Below, in pieces: positions 1 through 12,068 of a stretch of DNA of 64,000 nucleotides. The position numbers and the translations under genes are program-made. This DNA comes from Phoenix dactylifera (Eukaryota > Streptophyta > Magnoliopsida > Arecales > Arecaceae): NCBI RefSeq assembly GCF_009389715.1, contig NW_024067689.1, forward strand, positions 310,001 to 374,000. Reading direction: 5' to 3'. Each line of letters opens with the position of its first letter. Position 1 is the first letter of the stretch. Under the pieces are notes generated by a model. That model searched no databases. It was not told the origin of the DNA and saw nothing but the letters and a program-made list of their open reading frames with translations.

Positions 1-1455
1 AGGGTCCCTATCACTGACAATGGTTCTTGGCATGCCATGCAATTTTACCACGCCCTCCACAAATTTTTCTGCCACTACCTTTGCTGAAAATGGATGAGAC
101 AGAGGTAGAAAATGGGCATATTTGCTCAGGTGGTCCACCACTACCAGAATTGAGTTCCTGCCGTAAGCGGATGGTAAACCTTCAATAAAATCCATCGTAA
201 TGTTGTCCCACACTTGGCAAGGAATCGGAAGAGGCTGGAGGAGTCCTACTGGAGAAAGATTGTCAATCTTGTTTTTCTGGCAAGTCTCACGAGATTGAAC
301 ATACTCCTTAACTGTTCGGTGCATGGATGGCCAATAAAATTGCTGTGCCAGATGCTTGAACGTCCTTAAAACACCCGAATGACCTCCCATATGAGTATCA
401 TGGAATTCCTGGAGCAATTGAGTAACCAATCACATGTTGGGTGGCACCACTACTCGAGTTTTGTAAAAGACCAGCCCGTCTAGCCATGTGTATGGTTTTC
501 CCGGATTATTCTGAGCATGGTGATAGATATGCTCCATATATGGGTGGCTTTTGGAAGCCGCCTTGATGTCCTCCCATAGCCCAACCTGCGGCACAGATAA
601 AGTATTAAGTATAGGACTCCCCGGTACTCGGGATAATGTATCCGCCGCGAAATTCTCACGTCTTGGGCAATACACGATCTCATAGTCGTACCCTAACAGT
701 TTGGCCACCCATTTTTGTTGTTTTGGGATCATAATCCTTTGCTCCAATAAGTAGTTAAGACTCCGTTGGTCTGTTTGGATGAAGAACTTTTTGTCGAGTA
801 AATATGGTCTCCAAGTTTGTACCGCCTGTAGTATGGCCAACATCTCTTTGGCATAGGTGAACCAAGATAGTTTGGTAACCCCTAGGGCCCGGCTCATGAA
901 GGCAATCGGCTAGCCTTGTTGAGTGAGTACCGCACCTATTCCGTCACTAGAAGCATCTGTTTCAATTGTAAATGGTTCATTAAAATTTGGCATTACCAAA
1001 ATAGGTGTTGTGGTCATAGCGTGCTTGAGCCCAAGGAAGGCCTCCTCGGCCTCATTATTCCACCCAAATTGGCCCTTCTTCAGTAGGTTGGTGAGGGGTC
1101 TTGCTCGGAGCCAATAGTTTCAAACAAACTTCTGATAGTAACCTGTAAGGCCCAAAAACCCACGTAATTCCGAAATATTATTAGGCCGTGGCCAATTGAC
1201 CATTACCTCAATTGTGGGAATGGAAAACCTATGCTTAATAGTCACAGCATTAAGTGCCCTATAATCGGTGCAAAAACGCCAAGTCCCGTCTTTTTTTTTT
1301 TAACTAGTAAAACAGGTGAAGAAAAAGGACTAGTGCTTGGTTTTATAAGCTCCAATTTAAGCATGTCATGAACTTGTTTCTTAATTTCAGCTTTTTGAAA
1401 ATGGGCATACTTGTAGGGCCTAACATTGATGGGCTCCGTAATAGGTCCCAATCAG
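1..1455 (-). mobile_element. Truncated Ty3/gypsy retrotransposon pol (RT start, RNase H, integrase)
   Basis: Read on the minus strand, the order is RT N-terminus (about 1451-1205), connection domain, RNase H (about 900-650), integrase zinc domain (about 430-300) and integrase core running off the window at base 1. The RT start shows the family string [13 protein letters not shown] and then, in another frame, [20 protein letters not shown]. The thumb side shows [12 protein letters not shown]. RNase H shows FTYAKEMLAI, a TDQRSL motif and ENFAADTLSR. The integrase has DTHMGGHSG, MDFIEGLPSAYG and SDRDP, which hold its first two catalytic Asp residues. The copy is dead: there is a frameshift at the homopolymer near 1290-1303, the RT palm is missing, and a TGA lies in frame at about 430. 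Domain order is that of Ty3/gypsy; the lineage beyond that is not resolved because the chromodomain region and LTRs are outside the window or lost. Confidence 0.9.
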
Positions 1456-2039
1456 TAGCCTTGTTGACAATCGCGGATACTTTAATAATTTGATTTATCT
1501 GATTATTTTATATAACTGTTTTTTGTAATATGTGCATTGTCGATAAAGTTACATTCTGATATTTTTGATACCTCTTGTTATGTTTGTTGTAGATTATATT
1601 AAACTTTAACTTACTACTTCACAATTTCATTTAATGCATTGTACTTTTCAGATGTAGAAAAGGAGAAAGATATTAAAAACAATAAAAAAGGGACTAAGAT
1701 AAAATGAGTACATCTAAAGATATAAATCATATTATACTCTATAAAATTTCAGTTTTGAGATTCCACTTGTCAGAGATTCTACGGAAAAAACCATTAGATT
1801 TTAAGTAAGAAAAATTATAGTTTTAATAAAAGAAGCTTTCAGTAAGGTTAGCTTTCTGATATTTGAACTCCGCATGCATGATCCATGACTACATAATGAT
1901 TTCGTTGATGTTGCAATCTTATAATCTGATGATATGTTACTTAGCTCATGTAATGCACATAAATCATGATTTTTTCTTGTTTAATTTATTTTCTTTTGTT
2001 TTTTTATTCATTTCCGTATATTTAGTTTTGATTTAAGAG
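1456..2039. other. AT-rich intergenic stretch, nothing recognised
   Basis: This stretch separates the 5' break of the gypsy fragment from the 400-bp array. It is AT-rich, has no long open frame, and shows no terminal repeats or tRNA-like boxes that I could see. Confidence 0.5.
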
Positions 2040-5000
2040 TAGTGTTACATTGGTACCTCTTAGTCACGCAATAAGTTCCTTGCCCCACATGGCAGGGTGG
2101 ATTGGTTTGATTTTTGAGGGGTTGTTTAAATGAAAAGGTGCTAGTGCTACACTGGCATGGGCCACTTTTTGTGTGACGAAATGGTGCCCTTAGCATTTTT
2201 TTTCCCAAATTCAGTTATTTATTTTCTTTTATATATTATTGTGCTTCCATCTTTATTATTCCTTCATGAATTCAGCTCTGTATATTTTGTTTCTGTTTCT
2301 TTTTCATGTTTTTTGTTTTGTTTTCTTTTTATTCTTTTGCATATATTCAATGTTATATTTTGTTTTGCTTTTTTCTTGTTTTATAATCTGGTTTTATATG
2401 TATATGATTTCAATTATTTGTTTTGTTTTACTTTATTATTTTTTGAAAGAGAATGCTTTGGGTTTCGCCCCATCATAGAAAAATTTCCTTATGCCACATG
2501 ATAGTGCAATTCATGGAGGCTGGTGCAATTTCTATGGGTTTGGTCAAATGTGGATATGCCATGCCAATGCCATGTTTGTGCAAGGAATGATGTGATAGAG
2601 TGCATGCCCTGTAGCATTTCTCTTTTTAAGTCTTTGGTTTTTTACTTCTTATTCTGTTTTATTTGAATTTTCTATTTATCTTTTGCCTTTATTCTTTTAG
2701 TTTTACTAGCTCAGTTTATTTTCTTTTGTTTCTATTATCTGTTTCCTTATATTCAGCTTTCCATTTTTTTTTTGTTATTTAGCCATGTAATTAGATTTCT
2801 TGTACTCATCTGTTATCTCATTTGCTCTTATCTTATGAAAGAGTAATGCTGTGGGGACCCACACTGTAATAGAAAAGTTCTTTTTGCTGTCTTGTAGATA
2901 GGAATTGGCGCAAGTCAGGGAGGCTGGTTCAAGTAGTAAGGGCTGGTCAAATAATGATATGTCATGCCAATTTCATGTTGGTGCAAATGAACTTTTGTGT
3001 GGCAGAGTTGCACTATGTAGCTATTCTTTTTAAGAATTTGATTTTATGTTTCCTTTTTATTCTGCTGTCTTTGTATTTTCTATTTATATTTTCCCTTTAT
3101 TTGTTACTTTCACAAGTTCATTTTAGTTATCTTCATTTTATATTATCTCATTTTGTATATCCTCTTTCCAATTTGTTTTATTTTATTTTTGGTTTTTAAA
3201 ATTCTGATCCGGTTCCATACACTTTTGTTATTTCATTCTATTTTATCTTGCAAAAAGAGTAATGCCATGTGGCTTGCTCAATATGACAAAAAGTTCCTCC
3301 TGCCGCGTGGTTAAGAGGATTAGCATAATTTTTTCAGATATTAGATTGGTGCAATTTGTGAGTGATTGGTCGAATAATGACATCCCATGCCTGTGCTACA
3401 TTGGCACAAGAAACTTTTGTGTGATAGTTTGGTGTCACTTCTTTTTTTCGGAGATAATGTCACATAGCATTCCTCTTGTTGAAAATTTGGTTCTGTATTT
3501 CTTTTTTTTATATTTTGTTTCTTTTCTTTTGTTGATTTTCATATTTGTTTTTACTTTGCATTTGGTCTGCATTTCTGTTCTTTAGCTTTTTTTTTTTTTT
3601 CTATTTCAATTGCAATCTTTAGTTTATTTTGTTATTTAGTTCCATAATCTGCTTCTATACATTTGTTTCGAATTTCATTTTATTTTTGTTTATTGAGAGA
3701 GTAATGCCATGGATAGCAGCTTGGTCGCACAAAACTTCCTCGTCCTATGTGGTAGAAAGGATTGGTGTGGATTCATGGGGCTGATGCTGTTCGAAAGGGG
3801 TCAGTCAAATAATGTTGTTCCATGCTGGTGGTATGTCACATAGGGAAACTTTTATGAGACACATGGCACTTCATAGCATTTTCTTCTTGAAATTTTGTTT
3901 TTATAGCTGCCTTCTAGTTGTATTTTGCTTCTGTATCCTGTTCACTTTATATTTTCCTTTATTCTTGTTGTCATTTTTCTATATATTCAGTTTTTTCAGT
4001 TTGTTTCATTTTCTCTTTGACTTTTGTAACCTGGTTGAAATTTCATTTTATCTCTTATTTTCTTTTTGAAAGGAATGTTGACTATTGCTGCTCTGGCACG
4101 TGTAGAGGGGTTGTGGTGCTTCAAGGGGGCTGCTTCAGTTCCTGAGGGATTGGTTCATGTTAGCGTCATGTCAATGTACGGAACTTTTGGTGTGATGGTG
4201 CACCCTCCAACAATTTTCATTTTGAATTTGGGTTTTATATTTTCTTTTCTATTCAATTTTGTTTGTAGTTTCTGTTTATTTTTCTTTGTTTTAGCTTTTA
4301 CAAATTCTGTTTTGTATTTTCCTTTTTTGTTGATGTTCTTTTATTCCTCTTATTAGTTTTTATATATTCAGTTCTTCATTCTTTTCGTTTGTTTTATTTA
4401 GTCTTCTGAACTGGTTTTACATATTTGTTTGAAATTTCATTTTATTTTTACATTTTGAAAGAGGAGTGCTACGGGGAACCATTTAATCACATGACAAGTT
4501 CCTGGTGCCACATGGTTGAGGAAATTGGCGTGCTTTATAGGAGCTGGTGCTATTAAGATTGGCCAAATAATGATGTGCAACACCAAAGCAATGTCAAGTC
4601 CATGAAACTTCTTGTGTGAGAGTGGTACCCAGAGCATTTTTCATTTGAAATTCAAGTGCTATATTTCCTTTCATATTCAATTTTGTTTATATTTTCTGTC
4701 TATTTTACTTTTTAAATTTCACTTTCATGAATTTAATTTCGTGTTTCCTGTTAGTTATTTTTTATTTTTATTATCTTTCTTTATAATTTAGTTTTTTCAG
4801 TTTATTTTAGTTTAAGATTTGTTATTAGTTTATTATCTGGTGTTGTCTATCTGTTTTTATATATTTTTTGGTATTTCGTTTCTTAAAGAGTAATGTAACA
4901 GGCTGCCACTTAACCACAAAGCATTTCTTGTTTCATGTTTTAGAGAGATTGTGGGCACAGGTGCAATCAATTGGTTGGTAGCAATGTGCCATGCCAGTGT

Positions 5001-5270
5001 CACATTGGCATGGAAAACTTGCTGTGGCAGGGTGGCTCCTGTAGCATTTTTTTGCTCTTGAAAATTCAGTTTTGTTTTTATTTTGTTTCTTTCTTCTTAT
5101 TTTCCAATCTGCATTTCACTTTCGCAAGTTTAATTTTGCATTTTCTGTTTTTTGGTTTATTTTCTTTTATTTTATTTGTGTTATCTATATGCATATGTTT
5201 AGTTTTTCATTTCATTTTATTTTATTTTTCATTTAGTTTTGTAATCTTGTTAGATTTTCCTTTATAGCTG
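2040..5270 (+). repeat. Diverged tandem array, eight units of about 400 bp
   Basis: Eight successive units start near 2040, 2440, 2836, 3253, 3695, 4065, 4455 and 4885, spaced 370-442 bp. Each opens with a GAAAGAGTAATGC-like string, then a GCCACATGGTAG-like string and GGTCAAATAATGATGTGCCA, then a variant of AACTTTTGTGTGACAGAGTG and TAGCATTTTTCTTTTTGAAA. Each closes with about 200 bp of T-rich DNA (TTTATTTTCTTTT runs). Units are clearly homologous but heavily diverged, so the array is old. The small hydrophobic open frames here come from the T-rich tails and are not conserved between units, so I do not call genes. The family of the monomer is unknown to me. Confidence 0.75.
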
Positions 5271-5350
5271 TCCCCTTATATGATGGGAAGACACTTGGAT
5301 CATGATGATGGTGATACGTCATACCATGTTTCGATATTTGCTTAAGAATA

Positions 5351-5430
5351 TGCCATAGGAAGCAGTGAATGTTGTAGCAATGCTTGCAAATGCCATAGGA
5401 AGCTGTGAATGTTGTAGCAATGCTTGCAAA
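5351..5430 (+). repeat. 40-bp tandem duplication (two copies)
   Basis: Positions 5351-5390 and 5391-5430 are the same 40 bases with a single A/T difference. A third start (TGCCAT) follows. It lies just after the 400-bp array and looks like a recent slippage or unequal-crossover product. Confidence 0.9.
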
Positions 5431-6820
5431 TGCCATCTTTCCTTTCATTTCACTGAAGACTTCCTATACGATAGCAATAAACTAATAATAAGAAATTATA
5501 CCCTTCTGCAACTGATTGAATGGGTGTGTTTCATTATAGTATTCAATCTTTTTAACATGACTTGGCCTTGGATTGGAATTAATGGTGAAGTAGGACCTCT
5601 ATCCATCCTAAAAGTGATGGAATAAGGCCTCATTTTAATGCCTTAATGTGTCAAAACTAGCATTAAGCATGTATTAATATATATGCTATCATATGGTGGC
5701 TATCATTAAATTAAGGTTATTGTGGTCCTATTGAGGGTTTCTAAAAGATAAATTTCTCTCTCATTGGATGTGCATTTAGCATGGCGACCTCTTTCAAAAT
5801 ATATAATATGATAACCTAATAGAATGGTTGCATAGCGTAGAGATGGTTGCACAGTTGTACCCCATTTTTTGGTTTATAATAGTTGAGTTTTTCAATGCTT
5901 TTGTAGTAATACCTCTGCTTGTTATTTGTGTGTGTCAGGTTGATGTTACGTCATTCCACCTTGGTTGCAGAGATGGATACGCTCTCTTCCCACTTGTAGT
6001 TTTTCATGCATGCTTGTCATTTCTCACACCTCTTGCAATTGCATTTGGTAAAGGCATGTCTTTGCTAATACTGGATATAGAGACTTGGTCTCTTTAATAA
6101 AGTTGGAGCCTTGGAAGGATCTTTCAGCGACTTAAATTGTAGACAGGATCTTTTTGTCCTTTTCTTTCCTTTTATTTTTGTATTTGTGATTTTCTACTCT
6201 TTTGTAACTATTATATTTGACTTGAATGTGTCTGATAGAACTATTGAATGCCTTCAAGCTTGTAATCTGATGACATGTAACATAGTTGGTGCAAGGTACA
6301 TGAAGTATGTATAAAATATTTTGATGAGTTGTTGATCTATCTGAATATGCTTTTATAACTCTTTTTGCCTTTAACTCTAGGAATAATGCTAATCATGATC
6401 TATCAAATGGCTCTCTTACCACATTGTTGACCAGTTTGAATCAGGATCTCTCACACACACACTCTCACCTTGCGTTTTTTATCTTCTGCTTGTTTTAGCA
6501 AGATATATAAGGGTTACTCATTTATATTGCTTGGTAGGCTCACCGGTTGAGCTGATTAATTCCAATCAATTCCAATGTCATTCTTGAAGGAGATGAGTAC
6601 ACATTTATATGAACTACCAAGTTCACGAGGTGTATACAGTTGTAATGCATTAAGATTGGCATGAAATCTCAATATTGCATGCAATGGTTCTGAAGATTCA
6701 GTAAACAATATTATGAATAGCATAATATTTTCAAAGTATTGAAAATACAGTTGGTACATGAGAGTTAGCATAGCTTGTGATTACAATGGCCTGATTCCTG
6801 TTAGAATCTTGTGGTTTCTA
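5431..6820. other. Intergenic or intronic DNA, possible exon at 5939-6051
   Basis: This stretch is mostly AT-rich. One segment, about 5939-6051, is flanked by a CAG acceptor and a GTAAAG donor and is open in one frame (starting VDVTSFHLGCRDGYALF). I cannot match it to a family and it may be chance. Nothing else in the stretch is convincing. Confidence 0.25.
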
Positions 6821-6826
6821 AATTGA

Positions 6827-6915
6827 CAGGAACATGGAGCTTTTTTAAATCTGATCGGTTGCATGCTTTTCTTTGTGATGATGTCATAATGGATGATTTG
6901 CAAGATATTTATGGT
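6827..6915 (+). other. Candidate exon of an unidentified plus-strand gene
   Basis: The segment follows a TTGACAG acceptor and ends at a GTAGTAT donor. In one frame it reads TWSFFKSDRLHAFLCDDVIM and then DDLQDIYG, a composition typical of coding DNA rather than of the AT-rich surroundings. No family is recognised. It may belong with the two better-supported exons at 8.47-8.67 kb, but the exons between them were not found. Confidence 0.3.
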
Positions 6916-7589
6916 AGTATATTTCTGCAGCAGTAATTAACAGCTAGTTGACATTGATTTCGTTCATACTTTGGGCACCTCTAGGGTATATTCTCAGCCA
7001 CTGAACAGAAAGTTTCTGTTCAGCCCTTCTTTTAGTTATATCTTTGTTTATTTATCCATCTAAGCCAGGGTTTCTGCTTAAATTGCTGCCCTGGTCTCTA
7101 AAAATCACATTGGTTTTAAGAAATATTTCCTTTATTTGCTTGAGTGGTTATCAGCACATGCTTATTTATTAAAACAGAGACCTTTGTAATAACTGTATCA
7201 AGTCAGCATTCTCTACCAAATGGCATGTGCTTTTTATAGAGGTGAAGTTGCAGCTTCTTAGTAGGTTTAGATTATGTGGAAACACTGGAGAGAGGGATGT
7301 CAATCATTTTACCTTGAGTTATATGTCGGCTGGAGTGTGGTGTTGATATGTGTTTTGGCTTCGTACAACAGGAGTTTGTAGTGACCTTTGCCACATTTGA
7401 AGAACAGTTATCTATACGATTACATTAATCATCTGGAAAGAGCAAGATAAAAACATCTCTACAAGAACTTTTTGGTCAAAACTACTTGAGTGATTTGCTT
7501 TACTGTATGGTTAGTTCATTTCTAGATTATGGGACTTATCACAGGAAATGTCAAATAAGTCTTAGATAAAGACATGCTTATTTTGGCTA

Positions 7590-7765
7590 AAGGGACGTTA
7601 CCCAGGTACAGTCCCGACAATTCAGGATCCTAGGAGGGGCAGACAGGGGGCATACTTATCTTTGGCCATTTTTTTTGGGTACAAAGTGGCTATCCTAGGA
7701 CTTGAACTCACGCCATTGCCCTTTCTGCCCAATCTTTTGCGATTGCACCAATCATATGTGCTTAT
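7590..7765 (-). repeat. tRNA-derived SINE-like repeat
   Basis: On the minus strand a TGGTGCAATCGCAAAAGATTG segment is followed about 35 bases later by GTGAGTTCAAGTCCTAGG, which resembles a Pol III B box (GGTTCGAATCC type). The rest of the body resembles short plant SINEs. No clean target-site duplication was found, so the boundaries are approximate and the class assignment is tentative. Confidence 0.3.
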
Positions 7766-8465
7766 TTTGTCTATTTCATTTTTCCAATTGCTTTTTTGAT
7801 CTTAGTACTTTTATGTGGCATTTCCTAGTCTTCCTTCGTCTTCTTGTATGATGCTTTTGAGTTGTCAGATTTATCAAGCCTTCAGCATGACAATTTCAAA
7901 AGCACCAAAACGAATATGTTTTGATATAAGAATACATAATTTTTTTGCGTAAATATTTAGCAATGAATTTTGGTGGATTTTATATCTTGTGAGATTGTGA
8001 ATTATCATGTGATGCTATTGGAGAACCAGCAACATTGCTTGTAGGACTGGAGTTAATAGAAGAAGTTTTCCAATCAAATAGTGGTCCTGTCCATTTGAGG
8101 CAAACCTTGCATAAAATCAGTGCTTAAAATTCTTAATCCAAGCTCAACTGGTATGTAATGTCAGTATGCACCTTTTTCATGAAAAAAAATGATTCTGTGT
8201 GTGTTCCATCACATTTGGCATGCCAACCAGATCCTTGTCTTATTTCTTATTATTATGTCATTTCCTGTTTGGGAGTGACAGCTTAAGCATCTTGTCATAA
8301 TTGTTGTTATCAAAATTAAACCTTCTGCTTAATTGTTCCAATCTAGTATTCACTCATCCCCTCTCTTTTATATTGTGGGGGTGTATATGTGGTGTGATGA
8401 CTGTGTGGATGACCACTTGACGCATAATAGATTGTTATATTATCTGCATTGTCTCCAATTGAAGA

Positions 8466-8776
8466 TGCCTTTGTCATTACAGAACATGAAAAATATTATT
8501 ATGGTGGGTATTTCACTGTTATTAAAGAAGGGGTACGTATCTTGCAAGTTTCATGCTTACCTCTTCTAGTTTGTATAGGCGCAGTTTCATGGCTTTCATT
8601 ATTTTCCAGCCAAAGTGGAATCTTGCTTTTCTGAGATTATACCAGGGGGGATTTTGCTCAATGCTCAAGTAAGTGTCATGATTATTTTCTCTAATCTATT
8701 TAGATTTTTGTAATTGACATGGGTGGATGATGTTTATTTGTTATTTAGTGTCAGTGTTCTGTCCGCTCTCTGTAAT
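8466..8776 (+). other. Two consecutive spliced exons of an unidentified gene, possible 3' end
   Basis: Exon A (about 8464-8531) follows a pyrimidine-rich acceptor, reads AFVITEHEKYYYGGYFTVIK EG, and ends GGG|GTACGT. Exon B (about 8580-8669) follows TTTGTATAG, reads AQFHGFHYFPAKVESCFSEI and IPGGILLNAQ, and ends CAA|GTAAGT, a consensus donor. Both are open in the same phase. A third short segment after TTATTTAG (about 8750-8776) would add CQCSVRSL and a TAA stop in the same phase. I do not recognise the protein. It could be the 3' part of a real gene or a decayed duplicate; the upstream exons are uncertain. Confidence 0.4.
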
Positions 8777-10830
8777 TTTTTTAAATCAAAATGATCAACT
8801 ATTGTGGTAATGGTTGCTTGTGCATAAATACTACTAAGCTTGTTATAAAATATAAAATAGGTCCTTGTACACGAGTTACCACAGTTTCATTGCCTAAATG
8901 GAAATTTTAATTGGCTTCAGCAATAATTTGTAGTCTTTTTTGAAAAAAGTTGGTCTAACTCTACTATATGCCTTTTTGTATGTTAACATCAAAAGCATGT
9001 GATTATTGATTAGTAGTTCTGCTAGAGACAGCGAGTCTCTTAATTGCATAATAACAAATTGCTTTTCCTGATTTCTAACACTTTGAACAAGCCTCTTCAG
9101 TCTATGATGTGTTGTTTCACTTGCTTGTATATGCATCTTATTTCTTCTAGCACCGCAGGCTCCCTAACTTGGATCTTCTTGACATTCAAAAAGTTTATTT
9201 TAAATTTTTTCTTGTCTATAGCTGCCCTTAAGTGAGGTTTAAAACCATAGTGAAGCAGGGTCATGAAGTTGTCTGGAACATTGTGGTTAAGGCACTGAGT
9301 CCTGCTTATTTATTAATTTTTACAAAGACGAAGTCCAAAGTCATGCACTAAGGAAAGACAGATTTTTTGTGTGAAAGTTATACATAATATATTACAATAC
9401 ATATATTTATATATGTATGAGTGTATGTATACATAAGTATAAGTATACATGAATGTATATGTATACATTGATTCTCCAATACTACTAAAATCTCCTTCAT
9501 AGACGACTGTGTAACTGTCATGCTTTTGAAAATATAATGCTCTATCATTTTTGAGGAGGAAAGCAGGATAAAATGGAATCCTGTAACTTGTATGAGCTCA
9601 CTTGACTATGCATTTTATATGTTTCGGGTATATTTTAAAGAAAAGCAACCGTATCGAGTTAGCTCCTAAAGGGAATGAAGCAAAAGGGATCAAGGATAAC
9701 CACGGGTATCGAGTAATTGAGTTTGCTCCAGAGGTTATCTGGTTGTAGATTTGCTTCCTCCCCTGCATTTTTATCCACCAGACCTATCCTCCTATCTTGA
9801 AGCCTTAAGAAACAAATGGAAGGCCCTTCCTTTTTGTACCGCCACAGCCCACAGAAGAGTCTTGCATCATGGATTCAATCTGATCCGCCACCCTCAAAGG
9901 TACCCGGCAATGTGCGAGCAAAATAAACAGGGATGGCAATAAAAAATTTTGAGTGAAACTACCCAACTCAACAATGCAAGAGTTTTCCAACACCACCCTT
10001 GTAATCTCTCCCTAATTGTCTGAAGAAGAGGCTTAAGATTAAGAGTCTACAAGCGGATATAGGAACACCAAGATAGGTCCAGCCTCCATCTCTAACAGAC
10101 ACTACACAAGAAAACCAGCAAGCTCTGTGTTCCTTGTGGTGTCCGGGGACTGAAAAGGACAGATGATTTGGATACATTTATGCTCTACCCTGATTCCATA
10201 AAGCAATAGCCACAACCTCCTTTAGGGCCATCAAATCCTTACAAAGTGATTTTGAGGGGAAGTTTACCATACCTATCCAGTTGTTTTGGCTGAACGATTC
10301 ACAGTCTGTTTGCGGTATACACTGGCTTCTGCAGTGCTGAAGCCATTTCTTCAAAGGAGGATAATAAATGAATCTTCAAAGAAGTAAACAAAAGCAAACT
10401 GTAATCACCATACCAGAACATTAGAAGAGGATGCAATCAATACCAGAAGAAATATTACCATGAAATGAGTCACCAGACAACAAACTACCCATAGTGCCAT
10501 CACCTCAGACATGTAAGTTATTGTTAATTATCAGACCAGGACAGATGATGAATGTCTTTCTGTATGTGTGAACACAAATACATAACAAGCATAAAAAGTA
10601 AATGCTGAAGAAACAAGATATCTGGAGAATAGAATGAAAGGTCAAGCTATTGTAGCTCAAGACCTGAGCATTATTATTTATTAGCATTGCTGAATATTCT
10701 GAAATTTAATAACCAAACAACAGTTGTTAGGTTATTGGTGCAATACAACTGACACACGTGAATCAAGGAGTCAAAAAATTCCACATGTTCGTGACAATTT
10801 TGATGCAATATTTTTGTTCTTCAATTCTCT
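8777..10830. other. AT-rich intergenic DNA with a degenerate TATACA tract
   Basis: No coding pattern was recognised. Around 9385-9470 is a degenerate (TATACATA)-type low-complexity tract. The remaining small open frames show no family motifs. Confidence 0.5.
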
Positions 10831-11690
10831 GATTTGTGGACTGAAACGAAGCAATGGAATCTTGAGCTAGGTTGGGCGATATCCTATGGCAATGGAATCT
10901 CGAGTCAACTGTTTAGGGACAACCTAGCTAGAACTATAGCGTTGGTTCCAATTCTGAGAGGTCAATGGGAGGACAGGTTAGGTTGGGCTATGTTTGAAAT
11001 GATTTGCAGCATTTGATTGGACCCAACTCTGAAATCAAAACTACGGTAATCTATGCTGGCTGATTGCTCTGGAATGCCTGGAAATGAATTATACTTTTTC
11101 AGACTTGGAGGACAATGCCTCGACTCATTGCAGGGAAGGCTATGGGCTACGCATCAGAATCTATGGTTGCTGTTCAGTGCACAGTACGGTCTGTCTGGTC
11201 GCTGCATTCATCTGGACTTTGATGATCAGCTTCATTTTAGTGCCACAACCAATGTTGCTGGAGCTGGTTTTGTCATCCGGGGTTGCAGAGGCTGTCATCT
11301 GCGCCAATTGCACCAGGGCTGTTCTCTTGAATATTATGTCTGTTTCACAACAAGAGCTTCTGTTAGCCTGGTGGGCAATCACCTCTGCTATTAACACTGC
11401 AAGCAGACCAATCTCTACGTCAAGGGTGAGCTGCCTTGTCCAATGGTTTGTTTGCCGCTCCTCAGCTTTGATGTCATATTTCACCTTGTTTCATGGATGT
11501 CTGCGTGACCTCTTACAAAACCTTCGGTCCTTCAGTCTCACACCTTTCGCAGAAGGCAAATCGCGTAGCAGATCCTCTCTGATCTATGCAGACGGCAATT
11601 TAAGCCGCCAAGCTGGCCTAATCCCCATGGGATGGATTTTACTCGACCTGTCTAGAATCAGCGGTGGTGATGGGTTTTGATTCTAAAACC
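10830..11690 (+). mobile_element. Decayed LINE ORF2 3' end (RNase H-like domain)
   Basis: Fragments in alternating frames match the C-terminus of plant LINE ORF2. They include the AGAGFVIRGCRG strand typical of the RVT_3/RNase H-like domain, an ELLLAWWAITSAI helix, LRDLLQNLRSF, and SQKANRVADPL, the usual EANxVAD helix. Several frameshifts interrupt the reading, so it is a dead copy. No poly(A) tail or TSD is evident at this fragment. A related fragment with a tail lies about 1 kb downstream. Confidence 0.6.
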
Positions 11691-12068
11691 TGCAACCGAT
11701 TCAGGGCGGTGCAGGTGATGGTAATGCTCGTCCCGAACCCAACCCAATTCTATAACCCTAAACTATTCATCGAATTTCCCAACCAACCACTTTTCACTAA
11801 ACCATAACTTTACTGACTCAAGAGTTTATTTTTCTTCATTTTTTTCAGATTAATCCACACCACCTTCGGATTATCCTTGATGATTATAATGAAAATGGAG
11901 AAGAAATTTTCGCGGTCCATTGTGACAAAGGTTAATGAAGTGAAGAGTTAAGAGTTTAACATAGTTGTTCATTTCTTTGGATTGATTGCTTCCTTACTTT
12001 TAAGAAAGATTCGAGTTGCTAAAGAATAATATATCTGTTTGTTGTATTTATATTATTGAAATACTTTT

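Noticed and set aside
2157..5267. Several hydrophobic small open frames resembling membrane proteins
   Set aside because: They come from the T-rich halves of the 400-bp units (Phe/Leu/Tyr codons) and are not conserved among units.
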